DNA from: Oceanicoccus sp. KOV_DT_Chl | Lineage (GTDB): Bacteria; Pseudomonadota; Gammaproteobacteria; Pseudomonadales; Dasaniaceae | DNA: 64,000 bases | Reading direction: 5' to 3' | NCBI RefSeq assembly: GCF_900120175.1 | Contig: NZ_FQLF01000005.1 | Location: 374,501 to 438,500 of the forward strand | The notes under the pieces: generated by a model | Databases searched by the model: none | What the model saw: the letters and a program-made list of their open reading frames with translations, nothing else | Told to the model about the DNA's origin: nothing | Program-made: the position numbers and the translations under genes | Shown here: in pieces, positions 49,936 to 60,062 of the stretch | Position numbering within the stretch: the stretch's first letter is position 1 | How the letters are laid out: the number at the start of each line of letters is the position of its first letter

Positions 49936-51264
49936 ATGATTCGCTCGCTTACCCCGCTCGCTGCCCTCCTAATTTCTGATGCCCTGGTTTTGCTTGGACA
50001 CGGCTTATTACTGACATTGATCCCTGTTTCTGCCAGTCAGCTAGGGTTCTCTGATTTTCAGATAGGTTTAACCGGCACCGGCTATTTTGTTGGTTTTGTG
50101 ACTGGCTGCCTGGCAACCCCTTACGTGTTAAAACGAGTGGGGCATATTCGTACTTTTGCTGTGCTTGCTTCAGCCTATACAGCGTTTATTTTATTTTTTG
50201 CTTGGAGCCAAAGCTTTGCTGGCTGGATGTTCCTGCGTTTTATGATTGGCGCGATAATCGCTGGTATTTATATGATTATTGAAAGCTGGTTAAACGAACG
50301 GGCTGACAAAAACAATCGCGGGGCGATCTTGTCGTTTTACGCCATGATGAATCTCATGATGATCACGATTGCCCAGCAACTATTAAACTTGGGTGGGGTA
50401 AACCCAACATTGTTATTTGCATTGGCGGGCATCTTTTTATCGCTGTCTATTGTGCCAGTATCACTGACTTTAGCGCTGGCACCCGCCCCTATTCACAAAG
50501 TGAGTATCGACTTTACTAAAGTCTGGAAGCATTCACACATTGGCATCATCGGTTCAATTTTTTCCGGTCTGATCACCGGTTCATTCTGGACACTAGCGCC
50601 CATTTACGCAAAAGATAGTGGCCTCACGACCTTTCAACTAGCAAACTTTATGTCTGCAGTCGTACTGGGTGGGGCATTGTTTCAAATTCCATTAGGCAGA
50701 TTTTCTGACAAATTTGACCGTCGTTTAATCCTGATTTTTATCGCACTAGCTGGGGCTATTATTTCCCTGCTTACTTTTATTGCCTCGTTTGAAAATTACT
50801 ATGCAGGAGCAGTTTCCACTTGGCTGGCATTTATATGGGGAGCTTTTAGCATGACAATGTATGCCATCTGCTTGGCACACGCCAACGACAATGCTGATAG
50901 TGCCGACTTTGTCGATATCGGCAGCGCCATGCTGATCACCTATGGTTTAAGTTCAGCAATTAGCGCACCGATTGCATCTGCACTTATGGGCATGCTGGGC
51001 CATCAATATTTATTTGTTTTTATGGGGACCAGCTTTGCGATTTTTTGCGTTATCCTAATTGCTCGCCGTAAATCCCATGTATTACCAGTGATGGCAGAAC
51101 ACAACGGAGAATTCCATTCAGTAGCCGGCTTGACCACCCCCGAGGCTTATAACCTTGACCCCCGTGCTGAAGAGTTAAATGAAGCCGTGCCAGCAAGCGA
51201 ATTGGAACGGGAGTGGGCCGATGTCGATGCAGACTACCATGATAATATTGATAAAAAGACGTGA
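49936..51264 (+). CDS. MFS transporter, YcaD-like
   Basis: This 442-residue protein has 12 predicted TM helices (for example LLISDALVLLGHGLLLTLIP, GYFVGFVTGCLATPYVLKRV). The MFS loop is short (KRVGHIR between TM2 and TM3), and AIIAGIYMIIESWLNERAD is characteristic of the YcaD-like group. The long C-terminal tail is acidic (ELNEAVPASELEREWADVDA). Its substrate is unknown. The start follows a GGAA site. It is a lone gene. Confidence 0.85.
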   Translation: MIRSLTPLAALLISDALVLLGHGLLLTLIPVSASQLGFSDFQIGLTGTGYFVGFVTGCLATPYVLKRVGHIRTFAVLASAYTAFILFFAWSQSFAGWMFLRFMIGAIIAGIYMIIESWLNERADKNNRGAILSFYAMMNLMMITIAQQLLNLGGVNPTLLFALAGIFLSLSIVPVSLTLALAPAPIHKVSIDFTKVWKHSHIGIIGSIFSGLITGSFWTLAPIYAKDSGLTTFQLANFMSAVVLGGALFQIPLGRFSDKFDRRLILIFIALAGAIISLLTFIASFENYYAGAVSTWLAFIWGAFSMTMYAICLAHANDNADSADFVDIGSAMLITYGLSSAISAPIASALMGMLGHQYLFVFMGTSFAIFCVILIARRKSHVLPVMAEHNGEFHSVAGLTTPEAYNLDPRAEELNEAVPASELEREWADVDADYHDNIDKKT

Positions 51265-51403
51265 TTGAAGTTCAGTAGTTCAACAGCACTTTAAGGCCCA
51301 AGTAAAAACCGGACAAAAAACCCATCGTCGTGCAGCACCAAGTCAGACAAACTTTATTACTGTTCGCCAAGTTTATACAGACACCTAATAGTTTTAGGCT
51401 CAG

Positions 51404-51553
51404 TTACTTTGTTAAAACCTGATAATTACCATTGCTGCACTTATAGCTTAATGCTCCGTCAATAACTATCGCCTTGAATGTTTTAGCATTTGTGCTGATG
51501 GTACTTTTAAAATCAGCAGGCTGCGTCCAAAATAATCCAGCAGGTAACCACAT
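51404..51553 (-). CDS. Possible small ORF downstream of rapA
   Basis: A 49-codon ORF starts at ATG 51553, nine bases past the rapA stop, and ends at TAA 51404-51406. The protein begins MWLPAGLFWTQPADFKSTIS and ends with SYKCSNGNYQVLTK. Its composition looks coding-like, but no ribosome site is evident and it is not recognised. It may be a real small protein or a remnant of a larger one. Confidence 0.35.
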   Translation of the reverse strand: MWLPAGLFWTQPADFKSTISTNAKTFKAIVIDGALSYKCSNGNYQVLTK

Positions 51554-51561
51554 TACAGTGC

Positions 51562-54504
51562 TTAAATGACCAAAGCTATCCGCACTGCATCCAATTTCAG
51601 CTGCGCGCCCTGTAAATACCGCTGCGCTTTAACATTGACTGCTTTTAAATAATCCAATTCTTGCTGACGAATATTGGGGTTCACTTTCGCCAGTGCTGTG
51701 AGTCGTTGCAACTCCGCGGTTTGTTCTGACTGCATCGCTTCTGCCGCAGAAGTCAGGATATTGTCTTTCTGCTGTTCGGCTAACTGCTCGGCGGTATTAA
51801 CCATGGTGCTAATTTGCGGACGGGCATGACGCACTAAATCCTGAGCACTGCGCTTGGCCACTTTCTGACCCAGCTTTTCCAAATGCGCCGTTGTTAATAC
51901 ATTACTCAAATTACTGTTATTGCTGTCTACAACAATACGCACAGGGGTCAGAGGCAAATGCCGCTGTAATTGTAATTCCCCCGGAGCGGTACACTGCACG
52001 ATAAAAATAGCCTCCAAAATAACCGTGCCCGCTTTGAGCGGCGGTAATTTCAAAGTACAAAAAGCGGTGTTGCCAAAATCGCCACTGAGCACCATATCCA
52101 TGGCGCCGGTAACCATCGGGTGCTCCCAACTTAAAAACTGCATATCTTCGCGGGACAAAGCCACTTCCCGCGAATAGGTAGCGGTCACTGCATCATCAGT
52201 TAAACCAGGGAAAGTATGATTAATCATATGGTCACCGGGCCGCAAAATAACCGCCGCCGCACTGTGATGCTCCTGATCGACACCAAACTGATCAAACACC
52301 TTTTCCATATAACCGGTCAATTCTTGCCGCCGCTCTTCTTCGACCATGGCCTCAACAATGGCATCGGCCTGTTCATGGTTACAGGAGTTAAGTTCTAACA
52401 ATCGATCCCGGCCTTGCTGTAAGGCCTGCAAGGTTTCAGCTGTGCGCGCCTTGGTGTTTTCTATCAACTGTTCCAATTCTGCGGATTGTTCCTGTTGCGT
52501 CAAACACTGCAGCAAGGACTGCTCAAACTCCTGATACAAAGCTAAACCGGCGGGGCAAGTCCGCTCAAACGCATTGATACCTTCGTGATACCAACGCAGT
52601 AATACCTGCTGCGCACTATCCTGATAATAAGGAACATGCAACTCAACAGTGTGACGCTGGCCGATGCGATCAAGACGACCAATACGCTGCTCCAACAAAT
52701 CGGGGTTTAACGGTAAATCAAATAACACCAGATGATGAGAAAACTGAAAGTTTCTGCCTTCACTACCAATCTCGGAGCAAATTAATACCTGCGCGCCCTC
52801 TTCATCATCAGCAAAATAAGCAGCGGCCCGATCACGAGCAACTAAGGATAAGCCTTCATGGAATACCGCTGAATGCACGCCGCCACGTAATCGTAAATGC
52901 TCTTCCAAATCCAGTGCGGTATCAGCCTTGGCACAGATCACTAACACTTTCTCGGAGCGGTGCTGTTTCAACCAATCGCTGAGCCACTCTACCCGTGGAT
53001 CTTCAACAATCCAATTGGGCCCTAATATAAATTCCGGGGCTAATTGCTGTTCAATCGTCACCGCATTGGCATCCGCACTGCTGCAGGCCGCTACATAACG
53101 CGCTGGTGACACTAAGGGATAGTGTTGTAAACAGCGCTCGGGGAAACCGGCAACTGAGGAGCGGGTATTACGGAACAATACTCGACCAGTGCCATGCCGA
53201 TCCAGTAATTGTGAAATAACAGCCTCGACTGCTAACGTAAACCCAGCACCATCATCGCTATTAATTGCCGTTGCTAACTCTGCAACGGTATCTTGCCCCA
53301 GATAATCGGTCAATTGCGCTAACAGGTTGGCATTGTTTTGCATCCGTTGCTGTGCATCTTCTGCCAATAATTCCTGTACCAGCGCATTCACCGGCTGGTG
53401 ATTTTTTTCTTCTTCAATAAAGGTTGGTAAATCGTAATAACGGTCGGGGTCTAATAAACGCAGACGGGCAAAGTGACTGGCTACACCTAATTGCTCAGGG
53501 GTGGCGGTTAACAATAATAATCCTCGCGCTTGCTTGGCCAAGGCTTCAATCGTGCTATATGCCGGACTGACTTGCTGCTCACTCCACTCCAGGTGGTGAG
53601 CTTCATCTACGACCAGTAAGTCCCATTCCGCCGCCATCGCCTGCGCGTGCCGCGCAGGATTGTCACGCAAAAATGACAAGGTACAGAGGACTAATTGCGC
53701 GCTATCGAAAGGATTAAAATTATTATCGGCATGATCATCCATCATAAAAGGATCATCGAACTCCTCAGATAAATCTCCAAACTCTTCCAATCCCTGACAG
53801 CGCTGCTCATCCAAAATGGTAAAAAATAAATTAAAGCGGCGCAGCATTTCAACCAACCACTGGTGCAACAAACTATCAGGCACTACCACTAACACCCGCT
53901 TGGAGCGGCCAGTAATTAGCTGTTGATGAATAATCAAACCCGCTTCAATGGTTTTACCCAAGCCCACTTCATCCGCCAGTAATACGCGTGGTGCGTAACG
54001 GTTAGCGGCTTCGCTGGCGATATAAAGCTGGTGCGGTAATAACTGGACCCGCGCGCCTAACAAACCGCGGACGGAAGATAGTTGCTGATGGCGAATCTGC
54101 TCCAGCGTTTCACACCGCAGGCGAAAGGCGCGGTTTTTATCAATTTGCCCGGCAAATAAGCGGTCTTGCGGTTTGCTGAATTGAACAAAACTGCTCAAAT
54201 CCAATTCCGGCACAATCACCTGCTCGCCATTCTCATCAGTGGCGTTGTAGATAAAACAACCATTATTGTCGATCACATCCACGATAGTGACGGCTTGCTC
54301 GGACTCCGTCATGACCTGCTGCCCCACTTCGTATTGAACCCGGCTGATCGGCGCATTTTCCATCGCATAAGTACGCTGTTCTCCCGCGGCTGGAAAACTG
54401 ATTTCAACGCGGCGATTGGCAATTTCAACCACAATGCCGAGGCCTAACTCTGATTCGGTATTACTAATCCAGCGCTGGCCGGGAACAAATACAATAGTGG
54501 ACAC
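51562..54504 (-). CDS. rapA: RNA polymerase-associated SNF2-family ATPase RapA
   Basis: This 980-residue protein has RapA features: N-terminal Tudor-like region (VFVPGQRWISNTESELGLGI), the Swi2/Snf2 core with LADEVGLGKTIEAGLIIHQQ (Walker A), VVDEAHHLEWSEQQV (DEAH), QRIGRLDRIGQRHTVELHVP (motif VI), and the C-terminal RapA region. It recycles stalled RNA polymerase. GTG 54504 is the likely start, with an AGAGAG site. The protein is close to the E. coli length (968) and intact. Confidence 0.95.
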   Translation of the reverse strand: MSTIVFVPGQRWISNTESELGLGIVVEIANRRVEISFPAAGEQRTYAMENAPISRVQYEVGQQVMTESEQAVTIVDVIDNNGCFIYNATDENGEQVIVPELDLSSFVQFSKPQDRLFAGQIDKNRAFRLRCETLEQIRHQQLSSVRGLLGARVQLLPHQLYIASEAANRYAPRVLLADEVGLGKTIEAGLIIHQQLITGRSKRVLVVVPDSLLHQWLVEMLRRFNLFFTILDEQRCQGLEEFGDLSEEFDDPFMMDDHADNNFNPFDSAQLVLCTLSFLRDNPARHAQAMAAEWDLLVVDEAHHLEWSEQQVSPAYSTIEALAKQARGLLLLTATPEQLGVASHFARLRLLDPDRYYDLPTFIEEEKNHQPVNALVQELLAEDAQQRMQNNANLLAQLTDYLGQDTVAELATAINSDDGAGFTLAVEAVISQLLDRHGTGRVLFRNTRSSVAGFPERCLQHYPLVSPARYVAACSSADANAVTIEQQLAPEFILGPNWIVEDPRVEWLSDWLKQHRSEKVLVICAKADTALDLEEHLRLRGGVHSAVFHEGLSLVARDRAAAYFADDEEGAQVLICSEIGSEGRNFQFSHHLVLFDLPLNPDLLEQRIGRLDRIGQRHTVELHVPYYQDSAQQVLLRWYHEGINAFERTCPAGLALYQEFEQSLLQCLTQQEQSAELEQLIENTKARTAETLQALQQGRDRLLELNSCNHEQADAIVEAMVEEERRQELTGYMEKVFDQFGVDQEHHSAAAVILRPGDHMINHTFPGLTDDAVTATYSREVALSREDMQFLSWEHPMVTGAMDMVLSGDFGNTAFCTLKLPPLKAGTVILEAIFIVQCTAPGELQLQRHLPLTPVRIVVDSNNSNLSNVLTTAHLEKLGQKVAKRSAQDLVRHARPQISTMVNTAEQLAEQQKDNILTSAAEAMQSEQTAELQRLTALAKVNPNIRQQELDYLKAVNVKAQRYLQGAQLKLDAVRIALVI

Positions 54505-54573
54505 TAAACTCTCTCTACAACTTTAATACTGGGGATTTATCAGGAAGGTGATGGACGCGGATGATAAGGGATA

Positions 54574-54614
54574 AGAAAAGCGACTTCAAAGGTTTTATCT
54601 GTCAGATTAAGTCG
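54574..54614. other. Possible stem-loop between rapA and yeaD
   Basis: AGCGACTT and AAGTCGCT form an 8-bp stem separated by about 25 bases between two divergent genes. It could be a regulatory hairpin or chance. Low confidence. Confidence 0.25.
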
Positions 54615-54657
54615 CTAAGCTAGCGCCCCTAATCATTATTTGAGGTTGTAACGCTCC

Positions 54658-55608
54658 ATGGATATTGGCCAGCAAATGCAGCAGCTCTATCAACAATTTG
54701 GCGAGCTACCAGGAATTACCATTGAATTGCATAAGGAATTACTGGCGATCAATATTGAGAACGATATGGCGCAGGCAACTGTTTTTCTGCAAGGCGCCCA
54801 ACTCAGCCACTTCCAACCCAAGCAGCAGGCTCAGGCGGTCATCTGGTGCAGCCCCGACTGTGACTACCGTCAAGGTCAATCACTGCGAGGTGGCATTCCC
54901 GTATGCTGGCCTTGGTTTGGCGATCCCAGCCGCAACCCGGAAGCAGTACAACAATTAATGGGCGCTGAGCCACTTAGTGCTCACGGCATAGTTCGCAATC
55001 AATTATGGGATCTCAGGGCGATAGAAATTGTTAATACCGGACATACCCGCTTAACGTTATCTCTAACAGTGGAAAATGAGCCTGCCTGGCCTTATACATG
55101 CCAACTACAACTCATGATTGATATCAGCGATCAACTTCAACTGCACTGGCAAATAACCAACCTCAGTCAACAAACGCTCTCGTTTAGCGGCGCGCTGCAC
55201 AGCTATTTTGCCGTCAGTAAAATAAGTCAGTTAGCAGTGAACGGCTTGGAGAATCTCAATTATATTGACTGTCTCGATCAGTGGCAGCTCAAATCTGAAG
55301 CTGAACCGGTTATCATCGACCGGGAAGTGGACCGTATTTATCAGCAGTGCAGTAACAGGGTTTCCCTACTCGATAGCGGTTGGCAACGGCTGATACACAT
55401 CGACAGCCAAGGCAGTAATAGTGCGGTGCTGTGGAACCCATGGATAGAAAAAGCCAAACGCCTGTCTCACTACCCTGATGATGCCTATCAAGCCATGGTG
55501 TGCCTGGAAACAGCTAATATAGTTGACGACATGGTGACCTTGGCAGCAGGCGCTAGCCACCAATTAAGCATAACTATTAGCACCGAGTCACTAGCAATAA
55601 ACCATTAG
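54658..55608 (+). CDS. D-hexose-6-phosphate mutarotase (YeaD-like)
   Basis: This 316-residue protein matches the aldose-1-epimerase-like YeaD family: QSLRGGIPVCWPWFGDPSRN, SAHGIVRNQLWDLRAIEI and GALHSYFAVSKISQLAVNGL. These contain the conserved His and acidic residues of the sugar-phosphate site. It interconverts anomers of glucose-6-phosphate. The nhaA gene follows 42 bases later, in the same direction. Confidence 0.88.
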   Translation: MDIGQQMQQLYQQFGELPGITIELHKELLAINIENDMAQATVFLQGAQLSHFQPKQQAQAVIWCSPDCDYRQGQSLRGGIPVCWPWFGDPSRNPEAVQQLMGAEPLSAHGIVRNQLWDLRAIEIVNTGHTRLTLSLTVENEPAWPYTCQLQLMIDISDQLQLHWQITNLSQQTLSFSGALHSYFAVSKISQLAVNGLENLNYIDCLDQWQLKSEAEPVIIDREVDRIYQQCSNRVSLLDSGWQRLIHIDSQGSNSAVLWNPWIEKAKRLSHYPDDAYQAMVCLETANIVDDMVTLAAGASHQLSITISTESLAINH

Positions 55609-55650
55609 CCTCAAAGCCATTAAATTAGCCCCGACAACAGAGCAAGTAAA

Positions 55651-56826
55651 ATGATCGAGCCAATCAAAACGTTTTTAAGGCTGGAAAGTGCCAGCGGTAT
55701 ATTATTAATTGCCGCGACAATCCTGGCCTTGTTATTTGCCAATACCCCTTTGGAAGCACTCTACGTCGGTTTTCAAAATATCCCGGTCGAAGTACGGGTT
55801 GGCGCATTGCAAATTGCCAAGCCCTTGTTGCTTTGGGTTAACGATGGGCTAATGGCCATCTTTTTCTTTTTAATCGGACTGGAATTAAAACGCGAACTCG
55901 TAGATGGCGAATTATCCAAACCCGGTAATATTATTCTTCCCGCCGTGGCCGCCGTCGGTGGTATGGCGGTACCTGCGGCAATATACAGTGGATTCAATTG
56001 GCATGACCCCATAGCCATGCAAGGCTGGGCGATTCCTGCCGCCACCGACATCGCCTTCGCCTTGGGGATTCTTACGCTACTGGGTAATCGCGTGCCCACT
56101 GCCTTGAAAGTGTTTTTAGTATCACTGGCCATTATTGATGATATTGGCGCCATTATTATTATCGCGCTGTTTTACACCTCTAATTTATCGGTAACCTCAC
56201 TGACTATCGCAGCTGTCTGCCTGGCAGTATTGTTTATCCTTAACCGCAAAGGGGTCACCGATATTCCGGCCTATATGGTGGTGGGCTTAATCCTGTGGAC
56301 TTCGGTATTAAAATCCGGGGTCCACGCCACGCTGGCAGGCGTGGCTCTGGCATTTTTTATTCCCTATAAAGACGGACATGGTGGCTCGCCGGTAAAAATG
56401 TTAGAACATAGCCTGCACGGTACAGTCGCTTTTTTTATTCTGCCGCTATTTGCATTTATGAATGCAGGGGTCGCCCTCAACAGCGATGCTATTGCGCAAG
56501 CACTCACCCCTATCCCCTTAGGCATTGCCCTGGGCTTATTAGCGGGCAAACAAATTGGCGTATTTGGGTTTAGCTGGGTTGCGATCAAACTCAAGCTGGC
56601 GCCGCCGCCAAGCTTTAACATGAGCCAGCTATACGGCATATCCATATTATGCGGGGTAGGCTTTACGATGAGTTTATTTATTGGCTCACTGGCTTTTGAA
56701 GAAACCGGAGCAGGCAATTTATCCGTAGACCGCCTGGGCATATTGGCAGGGTCATTTTTATCAGCAATTTTTGCCTATATGTATTTATGGCTCACCCTGC
56801 CAAAGCAAGGCAAAGATGAGGCCTAA
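55651..56826 (+). CDS. nhaA: Na+/H+ antiporter NhaA
   Basis: This 391-residue protein has 12 TM helices with NhaA motifs: the two-Asp ion site [15 protein letters not shown] and [20 protein letters not shown] in the fourth and fifth helices. The length matches E. coli NhaA (388). It exchanges Na+ for protons and regulates cytoplasmic pH, which fits a saline environment. The start is ATG 55651 and the protein is intact. Confidence 0.95.
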   Translation: MIEPIKTFLRLESASGILLIAATILALLFANTPLEALYVGFQNIPVEVRVGALQIAKPLLLWVNDGLMAIFFFLIGLELKRELVDGELSKPGNIILPAVAAVGGMAVPAAIYSGFNWHDPIAMQGWAIPAATDIAFALGILTLLGNRVPTALKVFLVSLAIIDDIGAIIIIALFYTSNLSVTSLTIAAVCLAVLFILNRKGVTDIPAYMVVGLILWTSVLKSGVHATLAGVALAFFIPYKDGHGGSPVKMLEHSLHGTVAFFILPLFAFMNAGVALNSDAIAQALTPIPLGIALGLLAGKQIGVFGFSWVAIKLKLAPPPSFNMSQLYGISILCGVGFTMSLFIGSLAFEETGAGNLSVDRLGILAGSFLSAIFAYMYLWLTLPKQGKDEA

Positions 56827-56874
56827 GTTTGATCATTCATAGACCAGAGCAATAAAGCGTACCAATAAGGCAGC

Positions 56875-57505
56875 TTAATTCCGTGCCGGTAATTTCGACA
56901 ACATGGCCGGAATTAAATCAGCAAGTACATCACTGACTTTTTCGGCGCCTAGATCACTATCTTCAACAATTTTATTAGCCGTAACCTGCCATAATAATTT
57001 ATCGGTTTTCGGCTCAGTCAACATAATATCCAATATCGACTCACTAATTTGTGCAGGAATATAGTGGTTATAAACTTCGGTATTACTCAAATCCCTTGTA
57101 CATTCCAGGCAGCATCCGCTTCATTAGTCGGCGAAATCATTCCTCCTTGATCAGCTTTCACCTTGCGCGCAACCCGATACTCAACAATGAAATCAGCGTC
57201 TTGCCTGGCTGTTCTGTTAAACCCTTTCTGCGCTAACACCTGATCGACATTTTGGCGCAGAAAACGATCGATATTGTAATACCTCCATCTCGACCAGCAT
57301 GTTCGGGCGACTTTATAGCCTCTGTTTCCCAGGCGTAGGTCTGGTAAGACGACGCAGTGAATTGATGTGCAGGATCAACCTTTATATGAGTGCTGATACA
57401 CGCCGTTAATAAACTCAATAGCATGACCAGTAATACAGTCCGTGATTTTAACGCCAATGACTTCAATTTAAATAGTTTCAACGCTGACTCCTTTAGCCAC
57501 ATCAA
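56875..57505 (-). pseudogene. DUF4136 lipoprotein, two frameshifts
   Basis: Three frames make one DUF4136 protein. The first has a lipoprotein signal (LVMLLSLLTAC) and KVDPAHQFTASSYQTYAWET. At 57278-57279 two T on the coding strand, expanded to three, give GGIYNIDRFLRQNV. The middle frame reaches AAWNVQGI. At 57089-57091 three T, expanded to four, give ILSNTEVYNHYIPAQISESI. The family is a periplasmic or outer-membrane lipoprotein of unknown function. It is convergent with nhaA. Confidence 0.78.
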
Positions 57506-57529
57506 TAAACAGGCTGTTATATTAACCCG

Positions 57530-58609
57530 TCAATCACTGAACAGCGAGAGCTGTCGGCCACCATCACTCACCATCTCTTGAAAGCGCACCCCCAAACCCA
57601 ATAAACGTACAGGCAAACCATCGCCGCGCAAACAAGACTGCTGACATAGATCATTAAATACGCTGATGCGTGGGCTGCCCTTGGTTACACACTCCATCGT
57701 TGTTGATTGAAAATTATTAAACTTCACTTTTACGAATTGCTTGGAGACTAGATACTCTTTGCCCAATCGCGCCAAGCGCTCGCTTAACTTATTAAATAGT
57801 TGAGGTAGCTGACTAACGCAGCCAGTAATGGTGGGTAAATCGCTGGCATAGGTATGCTCAACACTCAATGACTTGCGTCGACGGCTTATTTGCACTGGCC
57901 GATGATCAATACCATAACTGAGTTGATGCAGCCTTGGGCCAAAACTGCCGAAGCGATCAGACAATTCAAATACATCAAAGCGCCGTAAATCACCGCACGT
58001 ATCAATACCCAGACGATGCATCTTATCCGCCGTCACCCGCCCCACACCGAATAAACGCGCTACCGGTAATTGACAAACGAACTCGTCAACCTGTGCCGGC
58101 GTCACCACCCACATACCATTGGGTTTATTCCAGTCACTGCCAATTTTAGCTAGAAATTTATTAGGCGCGATGCCCGCTGATACGGTAATCCCCACTGTTT
58201 CGAAAACGCGTTGTCGGATCTCTGTCGCCATCAACGTCGCACTACCATGGCAAAAAGGCGATTCAGTGACATCTATAAAGGCTTCATCCAATGAGAGTGG
58301 CTCCACTGATTCAGAATAATCGTAAAAAATCTCACGAATTTGCTCCGCTGCCTGTTTGTATTTATCCATGCTATGGGGCAATACCAGTAAATCAGGGCAT
58401 AAGCGTTTTGCCGTTGCCGTCGCCATAGCCGAGCGCACACCATAGGCACGCGCTTCGTAGTTACAAGTAGAAATCACACCACGACGATCCGCATTGCCAC
58501 CCACTGCTATAGGACGACCACGTAATGAAGGGTCGTCACGCATTTCAATGGCCGCAAAAAAACAGTCCGCATCGCAATGAATAATCTTGCGCGAACCGTA
58601 ATCGCTCAT
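57530..58609 (-). CDS. dinB: DNA polymerase IV DinB
   Basis: The Y-family polymerase core is clear: IIHCDADCFFAAIEMRDDPS, CNYEARAYGVRSAMATATAK, VEPLSLDEAFIDVTESPFC (catalytic Asp/Glu), and a C-terminal little-finger domain. It performs error-prone translesion synthesis after SOS induction. The frame extends to 58708, but ATG 58609 (MSDYGSRKIIHCD) is preferred because a LexA box lies at 58660-58675, inside the longer frame. From this start it has 359 residues, close to E. coli Pol IV (351). An alternative start is the ATG pair at 58642-58645. Confidence 0.93.
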   Translation of the reverse strand: MSDYGSRKIIHCDADCFFAAIEMRDDPSLRGRPIAVGGNADRRGVISTCNYEARAYGVRSAMATATAKRLCPDLLVLPHSMDKYKQAAEQIREIFYDYSESVEPLSLDEAFIDVTESPFCHGSATLMATEIRQRVFETVGITVSAGIAPNKFLAKIGSDWNKPNGMWVVTPAQVDEFVCQLPVARLFGVGRVTADKMHRLGIDTCGDLRRFDVFELSDRFGSFGPRLHQLSYGIDHRPVQISRRRKSLSVEHTYASDLPTITGCVSQLPQLFNKLSERLARLGKEYLVSKQFVKVKFNNFQSTTMECVTKGSPRISVFNDLCQQSCLRGDGLPVRLLGLGVRFQEMVSDGGRQLSLFSD

Positions 58610-58659
58610 ACTGGGTAAATTATCGGGTGAAAACAGCATCATTTCCGGAACCACATTAA

Positions 58660-58675
58660 CTGTATATAAAAACAG
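58660..58675 (-). promoter_or_regulatory. LexA box (SOS operator) upstream of dinB
   Basis: CTGTATATAAAAACAG fits the LexA consensus CTGT-N8-ACAG perfectly, with an AT-rich centre. It lies about 50 bases upstream of the preferred dinB start, as expected for SOS control. dinB is a classical LexA target. Confidence 0.9.
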
Positions 58676-58902
58676 TATAACGAGTCTTATCCAGATTACT
58701 AGCCTCAATAGCTGGCTGCTGACGCCGCGATTATTAACTTACTGTATGTGTTGTTAATACCCGGCCCTACGCTGACAACCTGCTGCATAAGTAAGCGCCA
58801 TTCGGGCCTGGGGCCAATACATGAAAGCAATCTCCCCGAAAGCGCTCAAGCCCGTTATAATCACCCCCGTTCAATCCTTCACCCCTAATATCGGAGCCAT
58901 CC

Positions 58903-59309
58903 ATGTCACTCGGCAGTTGGGATCCCCAAGCAGAACAAAACAGCACTGATTTTCACATTGAGCCCTCAGTGTTAAATACATTTATTGCCCTAAGTGAAAA
59001 TAATCAGCTCGATCAACTCAGCCAATACCTCCCCCTGAACAGCAACAGCAACAAGCCCAGTTAATGCAGCAACGCAAAGCGGATTGGTTTCATGTCGCGT
59101 CGACGCTAAGTGATGAGCAACTACAACATCTAATGCGATTTTTCACAGTGGCAGAGAGTTTACCAGGCTGGGAAGCCGGCGATAATTCACCGGTTATCTG
59201 GTTGGGAAAAGTATTAAAACAGCGTGGCACAGGGATCAGCCGGGAGCTGGTATTGTGGATAAAAGCCAATAGCAGCAATCAATTCTTGCCCCATGGCGCG
59301 TTGCTATAG
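58903..59309 (+). pseudogene. Unknown protein, one frameshift
   Basis: The first frame starts at ATG 58903 after a GGAG site and reads MSLGSWDPQAEQNSTDFHIE to QLDQLSQYLP. It joins at 59031-59035 (five C; one more gives LPPEQQQQQAQLMQQRKADW) to WFHVASTLSDEQLQHLMRFF, ending GKVLKQRGTGISRELVLWIK, then LPHGALL. It would be about 135 residues. I do not recognise the family. It is divergent from dinB and convergent with the DUF1244 gene. Confidence 0.6.
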
Positions 59310-59453
59310 TCATCGCCATCAATGAATTGGCCTATTCGACTATCAAATTTCATTAGTCGGGATATTTTGCTACTTTGCGGTTTTACTAAAAAACCAATCG
59401 GGTCATACCCAAGCTCTGAAATCCGATCAAATTCACAGGCCAATCCATCGTTA

Positions 59454-59765
59454 TTACTTACCGCGGTTATTAAACTGCTCCAGCTGCTCAGGTGTTGCTT
59501 CAAGTTGGTGCTTGTCTTTCCATTGCGTATACGGCATCCCATAAATAACTTCTCTGGCCTGATCATAGTCCACCACAGTCCCTTGCTCCTCTGCAGCAGC
59601 CATATACCATTTAGATAAACAATTGCGGCAAAAATTAGCCAAAATCATTAACTCGATATTTTGTACCTGCTTATTTTCATCCAAATGCTGTATTAAACGA
59701 CGAAACACTGCTGCCTCTATTTCAGTACGTTGTTGATGAGTTAAATCTGCGGTCGCGTCTTTCAT
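59454..59765 (-). CDS. DUF1244 family protein
   Basis: This 103-residue protein carries the conserved DUF1244 stretch FRRLIQHLDENKQVQNIELM, ILANFCRNCLSKWYMAAAEE and REVIYGMPYTQWKDKHQLEA. The FCRNCLSKWY cysteines and YGMPYxxWK are the family hallmarks. Its function is unknown; it is common in gamma- and alphaproteobacteria. An AAAGG-like site precedes the ATG. Confidence 0.85.
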   Translation of the reverse strand: MKDATADLTHQQRTEIEAAVFRRLIQHLDENKQVQNIELMILANFCRNCLSKWYMAAAEEQGTVVDYDQAREVIYGMPYTQWKDKHQLEATPEQLEQFNNRGK

Positions 59766-60062
59766 ATGCCTAAAACCTTTCTGGGTGGATTTGCTTTTTA
59801 CTAAGGCCGTGAATTATATCATGATAAAAATAAACGCCTGAGTAATCGGCAATTGATTGTGGTCAATAATAAAAAGCCATTTAGGGAATAAGACGATTTT
59901 AATTTTAACAATTGAACCTAAATCAATAAGAAATCGAAGATAACAGCCAAAAAAATTAAATTAATCATCATTTTTTCTATTTTTTATACCAACTTTTTTT
60001 AAAGTGGTTATAATTCGCTCGGTTTTATCAACACCTTTAATCGATGTAAGGAAGTAAAAGAA
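59766..60062. other. AT-rich intergenic region before the AlgP-like gene
   Basis: Mostly A/T runs with no gene, tRNA or terminator seen. It likely carries the divergent promoters of DUF1244 and the AlgP-like gene; a TATAAT hexamer at 60009-60014 is the clearest element. Confidence 0.5.
60009..60014 (+). promoter_or_regulatory. Possible -10 box of the AlgP-like gene
   Basis: TATAAT is a perfect -10 hexamer about 49 bases before the start codon. No good -35 is found at the usual distance, so it is a weak prediction. Confidence 0.5.

Noticed and set aside
59279-59618. Overlapping frames on both strands between 59.3 and 59.6 kb
   Set aside because: They overlap the conserved DUF1244 gene or have no recognisable features.
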